A DNA stretch of 64,000 bases from Anaeromassilibacillus sp001305115 (lineage in GTDB: Bacteria > Bacillota > Clostridia > Oscillospirales > Acutalibacteraceae). The stretch spans positions 1,178,001 to 1,242,000 of the forward strand of contig AP031437.1 in NCBI GenBank assembly GCA_042854365.1, written 5' to 3'. The notes beneath the pieces were generated by a model, which was not told the DNA's origin, did no database searches, and saw nothing but the letters and a program-made list of their open reading frames with translations. The translations under genes and the position numbers were made by a program. Below, in pieces: positions 9,441 to 16,882 of this stretch; positions within the stretch are counted from its first letter, which is position 1; each line of letters opens with the position of its first letter.

Positions 9441-9707
9441 ATGAGATTGGATAAGTATTTAAAGGTTTCGCGCATTATCAAGCGCCGTACAGTGGCAAAT
9501 GAAGCTTGTGATGCCGGACGTGTACTGGTCAATGGCAAGGTAGCCCGCGCCTCTTACGATGTAAAGCAGGGGGATGTGTTGGAACTTCAATTGGGATCAC
9601 GCAACATCAAGGCGGAGGTGGTCTCCGTCAACGAATATGCCCGCAAGGAAGAGGCTGGGGAGATGTATCGCGTTCTTTCAGAAGAACCGGCGGCTCCGCG
9701 CGCTTGA
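9441..9707 (+). CDS. rqcP: S4-domain RNA-binding protein RqcP/YabO
   Basis: An 88-residue protein that is almost entirely an S4 RNA-binding domain: MRLDKYLKVSRIIKRRTVANEACDAGRVLVNG, then KQGDVLEL. In Bacillus, RqcP binds stalled 50S subunits and supports alanine-tailing by RqcH in ribosome-associated quality control. The ATG at 9441 follows AAAGGAG (9424-9430). An upstream in-frame start at 9366 would run through the terminator hairpin and is rejected. It lies before yabP and yabQ, as in Bacillus. Confidence 0.85.
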   Translation: MRLDKYLKVSRIIKRRTVANEACDAGRVLVNGKVARASYDVKQGDVLELQLGSRNIKAEVVSVNEYARKEEAGEMYRVLSEEPAAPRA

Positions 9708-9780
9708 CACTTTGCTCCGCATATGCCCGTTTTTCCCCGCATAGAAATAGACCAGAGAAATGGAATGGGAGGGATCGGGC

Positions 9781-10065
9781 ATGACAGAGGAAAAGAAGAT
9801 TGTAGGCAAGGTACCCCACAGTGTGATCTTGGAAAATCGAAAAGCGTTCACGGCAACAGGGGTATCCAATGTGGATAGCTTTGATGAGCAAACCATTGTT
9901 GCTTATACAGATCTAGGAGAACTGGTAGTCAAAGGAAAAAATCTACACATCAATAAATTGAACGTCGAAACAGGAGAACTCACGTTGGACGGCGAGATTT
10001 CCTCCCTATCCTATGCGGAACCGCAGGCGACGGGAGGCGGAATTTTTGCCAAGCTGTTCAAATAG
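9781..10065 (+). CDS. yabP: Sporulation protein YabP
   Basis: A 94-residue protein with the YabP/YqfC family core: KVPHSVILENRKAFTATGV, DSFDEQTIVAYTDLGELVVKG and LHINKLNVETGELTLDG. YabP is needed for spore formation in Bacillus and is thought to act in coat/cortex morphogenesis; its biochemical role is unknown. The ATG at 9781 follows GGGAGGGA at 9767-9774. The short hydrophobic tail (GGGIFAKLFK) is typical. It lies 13 bases ahead of yabQ. Together they are good evidence that the organism belongs to an endospore-forming lineage. Confidence 0.88.
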   Translation: MTEEKKIVGKVPHSVILENRKAFTATGVSNVDSFDEQTIVAYTDLGELVVKGKNLHINKLNVETGELTLDGEISSLSYAEPQATGGGIFAKLFK

Positions 10066-10078
10066 GGAGTGAATCCTT

Positions 10079-10657
10079 GTGGAAATCTCACTTGCGGTAC
10101 AGATGCAGGGGTTTGTCCTTGCGGTCGGTGTCGGTTTTGCCCTGGGGGCAATCTATGATGTCTTGAAAATAGCGCGTACCATGATTCGGAGTACGCCGTC
10201 CCATGTGTTTTGGATGGACTTAGCATTTATGACGGTTGCAGGCCTTGTGACCTTTTTGTTGTCGCTCGCTGCTTCCTACGGAGAGGTGCGTTTTTACCTG
10301 CTCGCCGGGGAGGGAATCGGTTTTTGCGTCTATTTTATGACATTTGGGCTCATCAGTAGCCGCGTTTTCCGTCTGCTTCGGAAGCTTCTAGATTTTTGTC
10401 TATTCCGTCCATTAAAATGTATGATTCACGCGATTGTTCGATGGGTACGAAAAATTTTTCAGCGGATTGCGCAAAAAGTAAAAAAATCCCATGCAAAGCG
10501 TAAAAAGCGCTTGAAACCCCGCAGGAAGATAGTGTATAATGATCCTAACAAATCCAATGGAAAGCAAAAAATACGTTCCAAAGGCAGAAAAGGAGGGCGG
10601 AACCGAAAACATGAAGGTCATCAAACGAAAAAAGCAGCGGGGAAGCTTACTTCTTAA
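10079..10657 (+). CDS. yabQ: Spore cortex biosynthesis protein YabQ
   Basis: A 192-residue membrane protein starting at GTG 10079 behind AATAGGGAGTG. Several hydrophobic helices occupy residues 5-120 (for example FVLAVGVGFALGAIYDVLKI and LAFMTVAGLVTFLLSLAASYG). They are followed by a very basic C-terminal tail of Lys/Arg clusters, presumably cytoplasmic. YabQ localises to the outer forespore membrane and is required for cortex formation in Bacillus. The tail overlaps the divIC-like start, and its unusual K/R density partly reflects this. Confidence 0.85.
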   Translation: MEISLAVQMQGFVLAVGVGFALGAIYDVLKIARTMIRSTPSHVFWMDLAFMTVAGLVTFLLSLAASYGEVRFYLLAGEGIGFCVYFMTFGLISSRVFRLLRKLLDFCLFRPLKCMIHAIVRWVRKIFQRIAQKVKKSHAKRKKRLKPRRKIVYNDPNKSNGKQKIRSKGRKGGRNRKHEGHQTKKAAGKLTS

Positions 10658-10913
10658 ATTAGCTATTTTTGCCTTTGCCGCATATATTGTCTTTGCGTTG
10701 GTCAACCAGCAGGTGCAGATCAGTGAAAAGAGCCAGCAGTTGGCCGATCTGCAGGAGCAGGTAGAAATTCAGAAGATCAAAAACGAGGACATGAAACATG
10801 CGCTCAACGCCGATGAAGAAGAGACCAAGGAATACATCGAGCGGGTTGCCCGTGAAGATTTGGATTATGCCAAGCCGGGTGAGCGTGTGTTTGTGAATAT
10901 TGCCGGAGACTGA
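10611..10913 (+). CDS. divIC: Septum formation initiator, DivIC/FtsB-like
   Basis: A 100-residue bitopic membrane protein: basic N-terminus KVIKRKKQRG, one membrane helix (LKLAIFAFAAYIVFALV), then an extracytoplasmic leucine-rich coiled coil (QVQISEKSQQLADLQEQVEIQ) and the terminal block EYIERVAREDLDYAKPGERVF diagnostic of the family. It joins FtsL and DivIB in the divisome. The start at 10611 follows GGAGGG (10592-10597); an in-frame ATG at 10539 would extend it inside yabQ. Position between yabQ and an S1 gene equals Bacillus divIC. Confidence 0.88.
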   Translation: MKVIKRKKQRGSLLLKLAIFAFAAYIVFALVNQQVQISEKSQQLADLQEQVEIQKIKNEDMKHALNADEEETKEYIERVAREDLDYAKPGERVFVNIAGD

Positions 10914-10966
10914 ACCCCGGTTGGTTTAGCGCGAAAGGCTCTTTTTAAGGAGGAAAACACTTACAT

Positions 10967-11407
10967 ATGCAGCTTGAGGTAGGAGCAGTTCTGGAAGGGA
11001 AAGTCACAGGGATTACAAAGTTTGGTGCGTTTGTGGAGCTGCCGGGAGGAAAAACCGGCATGGTCCATATTTCGGAAATCGCGCCCACTTTTGTCAAGGA
11101 AATCCGCGATTATGTCACCGAGAATCAAATGGTCAAGGTGAAGATCCTCAGTATCAGCGAGGAGGGAAAGGTAAGCCTTTCCATGAAGAGGGCTGTTCCG
11201 CCCCCGCCGAAGAGCGCTCCTGCGCAACGTCCTGGCCGTCCTGGAAATTATGAGTGGCAGAGTCGGAAGAGCGAACCGACCAGCTTTGAGGATATGATGT
11301 CCCGTTTTAAGCAGGCGAGTGACGAAAAAATGTCCGACTTGAAGCGCACCATGGAGGCAAAGCGCGGCGGCTTTTCCAGACATGGCGGGTCTGGTCAATC
11401 GAAATAA
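10967..11407 (+). CDS. S1 RNA-binding domain protein (YabR-like)
   Basis: A 146-residue protein. Residues 1-75 form a single S1/OB RNA-binding domain (LEVGAVLEGKVTGITKFGAFVELPGGKTGMVHISEIA, VKVKILSISEEGKVSLSMKRA). The rest is a low-complexity Pro/Arg tail ending in a short helical segment. Homologues next to divIC (YabR, also called general stress protein 13) associate with ribosomes or RNA; the exact role is unclear. AAGGAGGAAAAC lies ahead of the ATG. It is the last gene of the cluster before a strong terminator. Confidence 0.85.
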   Translation: MQLEVGAVLEGKVTGITKFGAFVELPGGKTGMVHISEIAPTFVKEIRDYVTENQMVKVKILSISEEGKVSLSMKRAVPPPPKSAPAQRPGRPGNYEWQSRKSEPTSFEDMMSRFKQASDEKMSDLKRTMEAKRGGFSRHGGSGQSK

Positions 11408-11420
11408 AGGCAGAAAGTGA

Positions 11421-11446
11421 GCGGAGTGCATGCACTCCGCTTTTTT
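11421..11446 (+). terminator. Intrinsic terminator after the yab/div cluster
   Basis: A perfect 20-base palindrome (GCGGAGTGCA with TGCACTCCGC) followed by six Ts. Confidence 0.9.
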
Positions 11447-11537
11447 GTAGGGTAACAGAAAAATGATTGTGGATAATCTGGAGAAGCTATAGAGATGATA
11501 GGGTTGTCTATTCAGATGATTAGGAGGAATGTGAACC

Positions 11538-12710
11538 ATGCTGATTGTCAATGCCCGTTTGTACACGATGGCGGGGACTTATATAGAAAATGGATACCTA
11601 CGCACAGAGGGAACCGTCATTGCGGAACTGGGGCCGATGCCAGCGGATGCAAAGCCAAACGAAGAAGTCATCGATGCCCAGGGGGCAGCACTGTATCCTG
11701 GTTTTGTCGATGCACATACCCATCTGGGTATGTGGGAAGATGGACTCACCTTTGAAGGGGATGACGGAAATGAAGAAACCGATCCAGTTACCCCTCAGCT
11801 TCGCGCAATCGATGCAATCAACCCGGTGGACCGCTGTTTTCGTGAAGCGTTGGGAGCGGGTATTACCACTGTGGTGACGGGTCCCGGCAGCGCAAATGCG
11901 ATCGGGGGACAGATGGCTGCCATAAAGACCTATGGGAACTGTATTGATCGTATGATTGTCAAGGCGCCTTTTGCGATTAAAATGGCTTTGGGGGAAAATC
12001 CCAAGACCGTTTACCATGGAAAGAACCAGACGCCTTCGACACGGATGGCCACTACCGCTTTGATCCGTGAACAGCTTTATAAGGCGAAACGTTACCAAGA
12101 AGAGTTGGAACGTGCGGAAAAGGATGAGGATTTTGATAGGCCTGAATTTGATATAAAGTGCGAAGCTCTATTACCTGCCCTCCGTAGAGAGATTCAGGTA
12201 CATTTCCATGCTCATCGAGCCGACGATATTTTCACAGCGGTGCGTATTGCGAAGGAGTTCCAGCTCGACTATGTAGTGATCCATGGCACAGAATCGCATT
12301 TGATCGTGGACGGACTTGTAGAGGAGGGGACACGAGTACTTTCGGGCCCCTTCCTCAGTGATCGAAGCAAACCGGAGCTGCGCAATCAGACGCCGGCTAC
12401 ACCGGGGGTTTTGTCAAAGGCGGGGCTTCGGCCTGCAATTATTACCGACCACCCGGTGATCCCGATTCAGTATTTGCCTGTCTGTGCGGGGCTGGCCGTA
12501 CGGGAAGGCATGGACCATGAGGAAGCACTGCGTGCAATCACGATCAATCCAGCGAAGATTTGTGGAATGGATCACCGTGTAGGTTCTTTGGAAGTCGGAA
12601 AAGACGCGGACCTGGTGCTCTTTGACCAGGACCCGCTGACAGTTGCAGCAAAGCCCAAGATGGTTGTCGCGGGCGGAAAACGGGTGGAATCGGAAGGAGA
12701 AATAAAATGA
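11538..12710 (+). CDS. Amidohydrolase (imidazolonepropionase-like)
   Basis: A 390-residue TIM-barrel metal-dependent amidohydrolase. FVDAHTHLG places H60 and H62 as the first metal ligands; further ligands are visible in QVHFHAHRADD, VVIHGTESH and ITDHP. The C-terminal KICGMDHRVGSLEVGKDADLVLFD block is the family's beta-sandwich strand. Related Clostridia proteins are annotated as imidazolonepropionase-like or isoaspartyl-dipeptidase-like; the substrate is not determinable. The stop overlaps the start of the fumarase alpha gene by four bases, so the two are co-translated, but no shared pathway is evident. Confidence 0.85.
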   Translation: MLIVNARLYTMAGTYIENGYLRTEGTVIAELGPMPADAKPNEEVIDAQGAALYPGFVDAHTHLGMWEDGLTFEGDDGNEETDPVTPQLRAIDAINPVDRCFREALGAGITTVVTGPGSANAIGGQMAAIKTYGNCIDRMIVKAPFAIKMALGENPKTVYHGKNQTPSTRMATTALIREQLYKAKRYQEELERAEKDEDFDRPEFDIKCEALLPALRREIQVHFHAHRADDIFTAVRIAKEFQLDYVVIHGTESHLIVDGLVEEGTRVLSGPFLSDRSKPELRNQTPATPGVLSKAGLRPAIITDHPVIPIQYLPVCAGLAVREGMDHEEALRAITINPAKICGMDHRVGSLEVGKDADLVLFDQDPLTVAAKPKMVVAGGKRVESEGEIK

Positions 12711-13546
12711 GGGAAATAGAAGCCGAGCAGATTACCGCAGCAGTCCGGCAGCTTTGTATGGATGCAAACCGTGTGCTTCCAGAAGATTTGGAGACATGTA
12801 TACACTGTGCCGCTGAAGAAGAAACATCCCCACTGGGAAAGGCCATTCTTTGCGATCTTTGCGACAACATGGACGCTGCACGGGAATTGCAAATTCCCGT
12901 TTGCCAGGACACCGGTATGGCCGTAATCTTTGCGGAGGTCGGCCAGGATGTCCATATCCATGGGAATTTTGAACATGCAGTCAATGAAGGCGTCCGGCAG
13001 GGGTATGTGGATGGTCTGTTGCGCTGTTCCGTGGTGGCCGACCCTATTCGGCGCGGCAACACAGGGGACAATACCCCTGCAATTTTGCATACGCGCTTGG
13101 TGGAAGGGGATCGATTGTCCCTGATGGTTGCCCCCAAGGGATTCGGGAGCGAGAACATGAGCCGTATGAAAATGTTCACGCCATCCGCTTCTCTGGACGA
13201 CATCGTTGGATTTGTGGTAGAGACTGCACGGGTTGCCGGAAGTAACCCCTGTCCGCCGATGGTTCTCGGCGTTGGAATTGGCGGCGATTTCGAAAAATGT
13301 GCCATTCTAGCAAAGATGGCTCTCTGTCGGCCTGTTTCGGAGCCTAATCCAGATTCTTTTTATGCGGAGTTGGAAAAACGCATGTTGGACGAGGTAAACG
13401 CATTGGGGATTGGCCCACAGGGGTTTGGAGGAGATACCACGGCACTCTGTGTTCATATAGAATCCTTTCCGACACATATTGCTGGCCTACCAGTGGCAGT
13501 CAATGTTGGGTGCCATGTAACCCGTCATAAAAAAATAACAATTTAG
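12707..13546 (+). CDS. Class I fumarate hydratase/tartrate dehydratase, alpha subunit
   Basis: The N-terminal (alpha) half of an iron-sulfur hydro-lyase, 279 residues. The three cluster cysteines are visible at C66 (PVCQDTGM), C182 (NPCPPMVLGVGIGG) and C269 (NVGCHVTRH). These enzymes interconvert fumarate and malate, or dehydrate tartrate, and in the two-subunit form need a beta subunit carrying the second domain. No beta subunit follows: the next genes are a possible leader ORF and hpf. It must pair with a subunit encoded elsewhere. The start ATG overlaps the upstream amidohydrolase stop. Confidence 0.9.
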   Translation: MREIEAEQITAAVRQLCMDANRVLPEDLETCIHCAAEEETSPLGKAILCDLCDNMDAARELQIPVCQDTGMAVIFAEVGQDVHIHGNFEHAVNEGVRQGYVDGLLRCSVVADPIRRGNTGDNTPAILHTRLVEGDRLSLMVAPKGFGSENMSRMKMFTPSASLDDIVGFVVETARVAGSNPCPPMVLGVGIGGDFEKCAILAKMALCRPVSEPNPDSFYAELEKRMLDEVNALGIGPQGFGGDTTALCVHIESFPTHIAGLPVAVNVGCHVTRHKKITI

Positions 13547-13606
13547 TCATGAAATACTTCCTTTTATTTAGATAATATGTTATATTATAGAGGAGAAGAG
13601 ATCACG

Positions 13607-13729
13607 ATGTGGCAGGGAATGGTTGGGGTGTTTCCTTGGTGGTACATCGTGTCTGTACTCGAATCCATTCAAAGCATCAAAATTGAAGCACGCGCTGTTC
13701 CGGTGTTGTTCCGCCCGGAACGCCCATGA
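13607..13729 (+). CDS. Possible 40-residue leader ORF upstream of hpf
   Basis: ATG at 13607 follows AGAGGAGAAGAG (13589-13599) and opens a 40-codon frame ending at 13729. It begins MWQGMVGVFPWWYIVSVLES, a Trp-rich hydrophobic stretch, and ends with PERP. A possible -10 box (TATATT, 13581-13586; a TTCCTT stands 17 bases upstream) lies only a few bases before it, so the ORF would be first on the hpf transcript. No family is recognised; it may be a regulatory leader peptide or a chance frame. Confidence 0.3.
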   Translation: MWQGMVGVFPWWYIVSVLESIQSIKIEARAVPVLFRPERP

Positions 13730-13811
13730 CAGGAAGACCTTCGGTGCGTCCTTGCAGCGGCGGCCCAAGCGGGCGGCGTCAGCGGCGCGAATTGAAGAAG
13801 GAGATGTTATT

Positions 13812-14363
13812 ATGAAGATTACCATTACCGGAAGAAAGGTCAATTTAAGGGATAATTTTAAAGAGCTTGCGAAGAAAAAACTGTCTCGCTTCGATCGCAT
13901 CTTTGATGAGGATGCTGACGCCAATGTGGTGGTAACTCTCGAAAAAAACCGTCAGACGGTTGAAATAACAATTAAGCAGCGTGGGATGATCTATCGTGCG
14001 GAGTCTACCGCTTTGGAGATGAATGATGCGCTTGACCAGGTGATGAGCGCTTTGGGAAGGCAGATCCGTAAGAATAAGACCAAACTGGCCAAGAAGGTAC
14101 ATTCTGGCGCCATCGATCAGTATCTCAGCGATTTTCCAGTGGAAGAGCCGGTCGCCGATGAGATGGAGGCAGAGCCAGAATATCGTGTGGTGCGTACCAA
14201 GCATTTCTTTGTCAAACCGCTCAGTGTGGATGAGGCAATTTTGCAGATGAACATGCTCGACCACCAGTTCTTTATGTTCCGCAATGAGAGCAGCGGAGAG
14301 ATCAATGTGGTATACCGCCGTAAAAATGGGGATTATGGCCTGCTTGAACCGGATGCGGAATAA
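13812..14363 (+). CDS. hpf: Long-form ribosome hibernation promoting factor
   Basis: A 183-residue long HPF (YvyD/RaiA family) that dimerises 70S ribosomes into inactive 100S particles in slow growth. The N-terminal S30AE domain covers residues 1-100 (MKITITGRKVNLRDNFKELA, KQRGMIYRAESTA). A linker leads to the C-terminal dimerisation domain from about 125 (YRVVRTKHFFVKPLSVDEAILQMN, DHQFFMFRNESSGEINVVYRRKNG). ATG 13812 follows GAAGGAG at normal spacing. The apparent in-frame extension from 13623 is not protein-like. A strong terminator and a conserved structured-RNA element follow immediately. Confidence 0.96.
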   Translation: MKITITGRKVNLRDNFKELAKKKLSRFDRIFDEDADANVVVTLEKNRQTVEITIKQRGMIYRAESTALEMNDALDQVMSALGRQIRKNKTKLAKKVHSGAIDQYLSDFPVEEPVADEMEAEPEYRVVRTKHFFVKPLSVDEAILQMNMLDHQFFMFRNESSGEINVVYRRKNGDYGLLEPDAE

Positions 14364-14376
14364 AATTGCATCTATA

Positions 14377-14408
14377 GCGGGGGCTGCTATTTGCAGCCCC
14401 CGCTTTTA
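14377..14408 (+). terminator. Intrinsic terminator after hpf
   Basis: An 11-bp GC-rich stem (14377-14387 with 14393-14403), five-base loop, then TTTTATT. Confidence 0.92.
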
Positions 14409-14414
14409 TTGGTT

Positions 14415-14651
14415 CAGGTCTCCGACAGAGCCGCTGAAGGGTCCCGTAAAAAAGCCTTTGTTTCAAACATCGAGCGAAGCGAGCTGCTAACGACAACCTT
14501 TCGATGATAAATGGTTGCCGTTAAAACGGCGATTGCCCGTTTACGGTTTGTGGGTAAGTGATGTAGGCGGAATAAGATTCCGTGCATCTTGAGACGCTTT
14601 TCGGTATATGCCCCCTTATAGGGCCTTATTATTCCACCGGCAGTCGGTAGG
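14415..14651 (+). ncRNA. Structured RNA element, copy A (possible raiA-motif-like ncRNA)
   Basis: About 237 bases that align over their whole length with 35065-35307. Shared blocks include CAGAGCCG, GCGAAG, GCCCGTTTACGG, AAGTGATG, GAGACGCT and CCACCGG. Several stems are kept with compensatory or wobble changes: CAACC/GGTTG here against GGCAAC/GTTGCC in copy B; TGCCC/GGGTA against TGCCC/GGGCA; AGGCG/CGCTT against GCAAGCG/CGCTTGC; GGAAT/ATTCC against GGAG/CTCC; and a 3' CCACCGG hairpin. The G-U wobbles fit + strand transcription. It sits next to hpf, a raiA-family gene, which suggests the raiA motif, but I cannot confirm the family without a covariance search. No protein frame here is credible. 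Confidence 0.6.
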
Positions 14652-14767
14652 TTTGACGAAATACTGGAAGAAAAGGGCACATTTTGAGGTATATAGCTCT
14701 TATCCCTCAGCAGTGTGGGCGAAGTGTGGTGGACTTGTGAATAATGCGTGAAATGCAAAGGAAATGC

Positions 14768-14815
14768 TTTACAATGCGGAACGCATATTGTAAAATAATA
14801 GAAGTTGTAATACAA
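14768..14815 (+). promoter_or_regulatory. pyrH operon promoter with overlapping palindromes
   Basis: TTTACA (14768-14773), 17-base spacer, TAAAAT (14791-14796). A near-perfect inverted repeat (TTACAATGCG against CGCATATTGTAA) spans from -35 to -10. A second palindrome TTGTAATACAA (14805-14815) covers the expected start site. Both look like binding sites for a repressor that recognises a TTGTA/TACAA half-site. Confidence 0.55.
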
Positions 14816-14846
14816 TTTATAAAATCGAAAGTAGGAGTTGTTAGAT

Positions 14847-15563
14847 TTGCAGCCGAAATATAAGCGGGTTCTTTTAAAGTTGAGCGGAGAGTCCCTGGCC
14901 GGGAAAGAGACGCATGGCATTGATTTTGATACGGTTTTGCGCATTTGCCGTCCGATCAAAGAGTGCGTCGACATGGGCGTTCAAATTGCCATTGTTGTTG
15001 GCGGCGGGAATTTCTGGCGTGGTCGCAGCAGTGGACAGATGGATCGCACCCGTGCAGATCATATGGGAATGCTGGCGACGACTATCAATGCGCTCGGCGT
15101 AGCGGATGCATTGGAACAGCTTGGATTGACCGTGCGGGTACAGACCGCGATCTCCATGCAGCAAATCGCAGAGCCGTATATTCGGAACCGTGCAGTCCGC
15201 CATCTGGAAAAAGGGCGTGTCGTAGTGTTCGGTTGTGGAACGGGCAATCCGTTCTTCTCTACAGATACAGCAGCTTCTCTGCGGGCGGCGGAGATCGATG
15301 CGGACATCATTCTAAAGGCGACGATGGTGGATGGCGTTTATGACAGCGATCCGAAGAAGAATCCGAATGCTGTGAAATATGATACCCTTTCCTTCATGGA
15401 TGTATTGAATAAAAACTTGCAAGTGATGGACAGCACGGCTGCCACCATGTGTAAGGACAATAATATTCCGATCTTGGTATTTAGCATTGACCAACCGGCA
15501 AATATCACAAAAGCCATTTGCGGAGATCCGATTGGCACAATTGTAAAGGAGGAAGAACATTGA
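14847..15563 (+). CDS. pyrH: UMP kinase
   Basis: A 238-residue hexameric bacterial UMP kinase of the amino-acid kinase fold, converting UMP to UDP. Seen: KRVLLKLSGESLAG at the N-terminus, VVGGGNFWRG for phosphate binding, DRTRADHMGMLAT, FGCGTGNPFFSTDTAA, and KATMVDGVYDSDPK near residue 160. TTG at 14847 is preferred over TTG 14838 because TAGGAG (14832-14837) is then nine bases away. The stop overlaps the frr start. In many bacteria pyrH-frr follow rpsB-tsf; here they start a separate operon. Confidence 0.96.
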   Translation: MQPKYKRVLLKLSGESLAGKETHGIDFDTVLRICRPIKECVDMGVQIAIVVGGGNFWRGRSSGQMDRTRADHMGMLATTINALGVADALEQLGLTVRVQTAISMQQIAEPYIRNRAVRHLEKGRVVVFGCGTGNPFFSTDTAASLRAAEIDADIILKATMVDGVYDSDPKKNPNAVKYDTLSFMDVLNKNLQVMDSTAATMCKDNNIPILVFSIDQPANITKAICGDPIGTIVKEEEH

Positions 15564-16114
15564 AAGAAGTATTGAAGAACGCAGAAGAACGCATGGAAAA
15601 AAGCGCAGCAAATTTGGAACATACCTATGCGGGTGTCCGCGTAGGAAGGGCAAACCCGGCTGTGTTGGATAAAGTAAAAGTGGATTATTACGGCGCGCCG
15701 ACCGCGATCAATCAGCTGGCAGCTGTATCGGTGGCAGAAGCGCGTGTGCTGGTGATCCAGCCATGGGATGCTTCGGTTTGCCGCGCTATTGAAAAGGCGA
15801 TCCAGTCCTCGGATATTGGGATTAATCCGCAGAGCGATGGCAAGGTAATCCGCATGACCTTCCCGCAGCTGACGGAAGAGCGCCGTAAGGAGCTGGTAAA
15901 AGAGGTCAGTAAAATGGCAGAGGATACCAAGATCACAGTTCGCTCGATTCGCCGGGATGCCATTGAAAAGCTGAAAGCAATGGAAAAGAAAGCGGAGATC
16001 AGTGAGGACGATCTGAAAAAGGGCGAAAAAAAGACGCAGGATCTTACCGATAAATACTGCAAGGAAATCGACTCCATCTTTGAAAAGAAGCAAAAAGAAA
16101 TCATGGAGATCTAA
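15560..16114 (+). CDS. frr: Ribosome recycling factor
   Basis: A 184-residue ribosome recycling factor, which with EF-G splits post-termination ribosomes. The family signature GVRVGRANPAVLDKVKVDYYG is present, as are PWDASVCRAIEKAIQSSDIG and the helical RRDAIEKLKAMEKKAEISED. Start is TTG at 15560, overlapping the pyrH stop codon (CATTGA) with AAAGGAGGAAG just before it: a translationally coupled pair. Length and both domains are normal. Confidence 0.96.
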   Translation: MKEVLKNAEERMEKSAANLEHTYAGVRVGRANPAVLDKVKVDYYGAPTAINQLAAVSVAEARVLVIQPWDASVCRAIEKAIQSSDIGINPQSDGKVIRMTFPQLTEERRKELVKEVSKMAEDTKITVRSIRRDAIEKLKAMEKKAEISEDDLKKGEKKTQDLTDKYCKEIDSIFEKKQKEIMEI

Positions 16115-16171
16115 TCCAGCTGCATATCTATATAGAGAGCTGGGATAAACGGAAGGAAAGATACGACCAGT

Positions 16172-16882
16172 ATGTACAAAGGACAGCATCTCCCAGAGCA
16201 TGTGGGGATTATCATGGATGGGAACGGCCGCTGGGCAAAAAAACGCGGTTTGCCGCGTTCAGCGGGCCATGTGGCCGGTGCCTCCAATTTCCGGACCATT
16301 GCTAAGTATTGCAGCCAGATTGGCATCCGCTATTTGACCGTATATGCTTTTTCCACAGAGAACTGGAAGAGGCCGCAGGAAGAAGTAAAAGCCCTAATGC
16401 GCCTTTTTAGACAATATCTGGAGGAAGCGCTTCGGGATTTTACGGAGGAGAACATCCGTACCCGTTTTATTGGAGATGTTTCTGTCTTTGCTCCGGTTTT
16501 GCGCGATTTGATTGAGCAGGTGGAGGAATCCAGCAAAAACAAAACAGGCATGGTGCTCAATATTGCTATGAATTACGGTGGCCGTGCGGAGTTGACGCAT
16601 GCCATGCGCCAGTTGGCGCAAGAAGTAAAACACGGCTCTATGCAGCCGGATGAGATCGATGAAGCTGCTATTGAGCGTTGTCTTTACACCGCTGGACAGC
16701 CCGATCCCGATCTGATTATCCGGCCCAGTGGAGAAAATCGGACGTCCAACTTTTTGCTCTGGCAATCGGCATACAGCGAATATGTCATCATGGATATTCT
16801 GTGGCCAGATTTTACTACAGAGGATTTGGATCACGCCTTGGAAGAGTTTGTCAAACGAAACAGGCGCTTTGGAGGGATATAA
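16172..16882 (+). CDS. uppS: Isoprenyl transferase (undecaprenyl diphosphate synthase)
   Basis: A 236-residue cis-prenyltransferase making the C55 lipid carrier for peptidoglycan. HVGIIMDGNGRWAKKRG holds the catalytic Asp of the MDGNGRW motif. Also seen: SAGHVAG, LTVYAFSTENWKRP, NIAMNYGGRAE and the C-terminal DLIIRPSGENRTSNFLLWQ with the RxSGExRxSNF diphosphate-binding block. Its product feeds the cell wall, and its substrates come from the MEP pathway whose dxr and ispG lie in the same block. Confidence 0.96.
   Translation: MYKGQHLPEHVGIIMDGNGRWAKKRGLPRSAGHVAGASNFRTIAKYCSQIGIRYLTVYAFSTENWKRPQEEVKALMRLFRQYLEEALRDFTEENIRTRFIGDVSVFAPVLRDLIEQVEESSKNKTGMVLNIAMNYGGRAELTHAMRQLAQEVKHGSMQPDEIDEAAIERCLYTAGQPDPDLIIRPSGENRTSNFLLWQSAYSEYVIMDILWPDFTTEDLDHALEEFVKRNRRFGGI

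Noticed and set aside
14414..14974. A 186-codon minus-strand frame over RNA copy A and the pyrH promoter
   Set aside because: It would be antisense to a promoter and a conserved structured RNA, has an atypical composition, and no equivalent exists at copy B.
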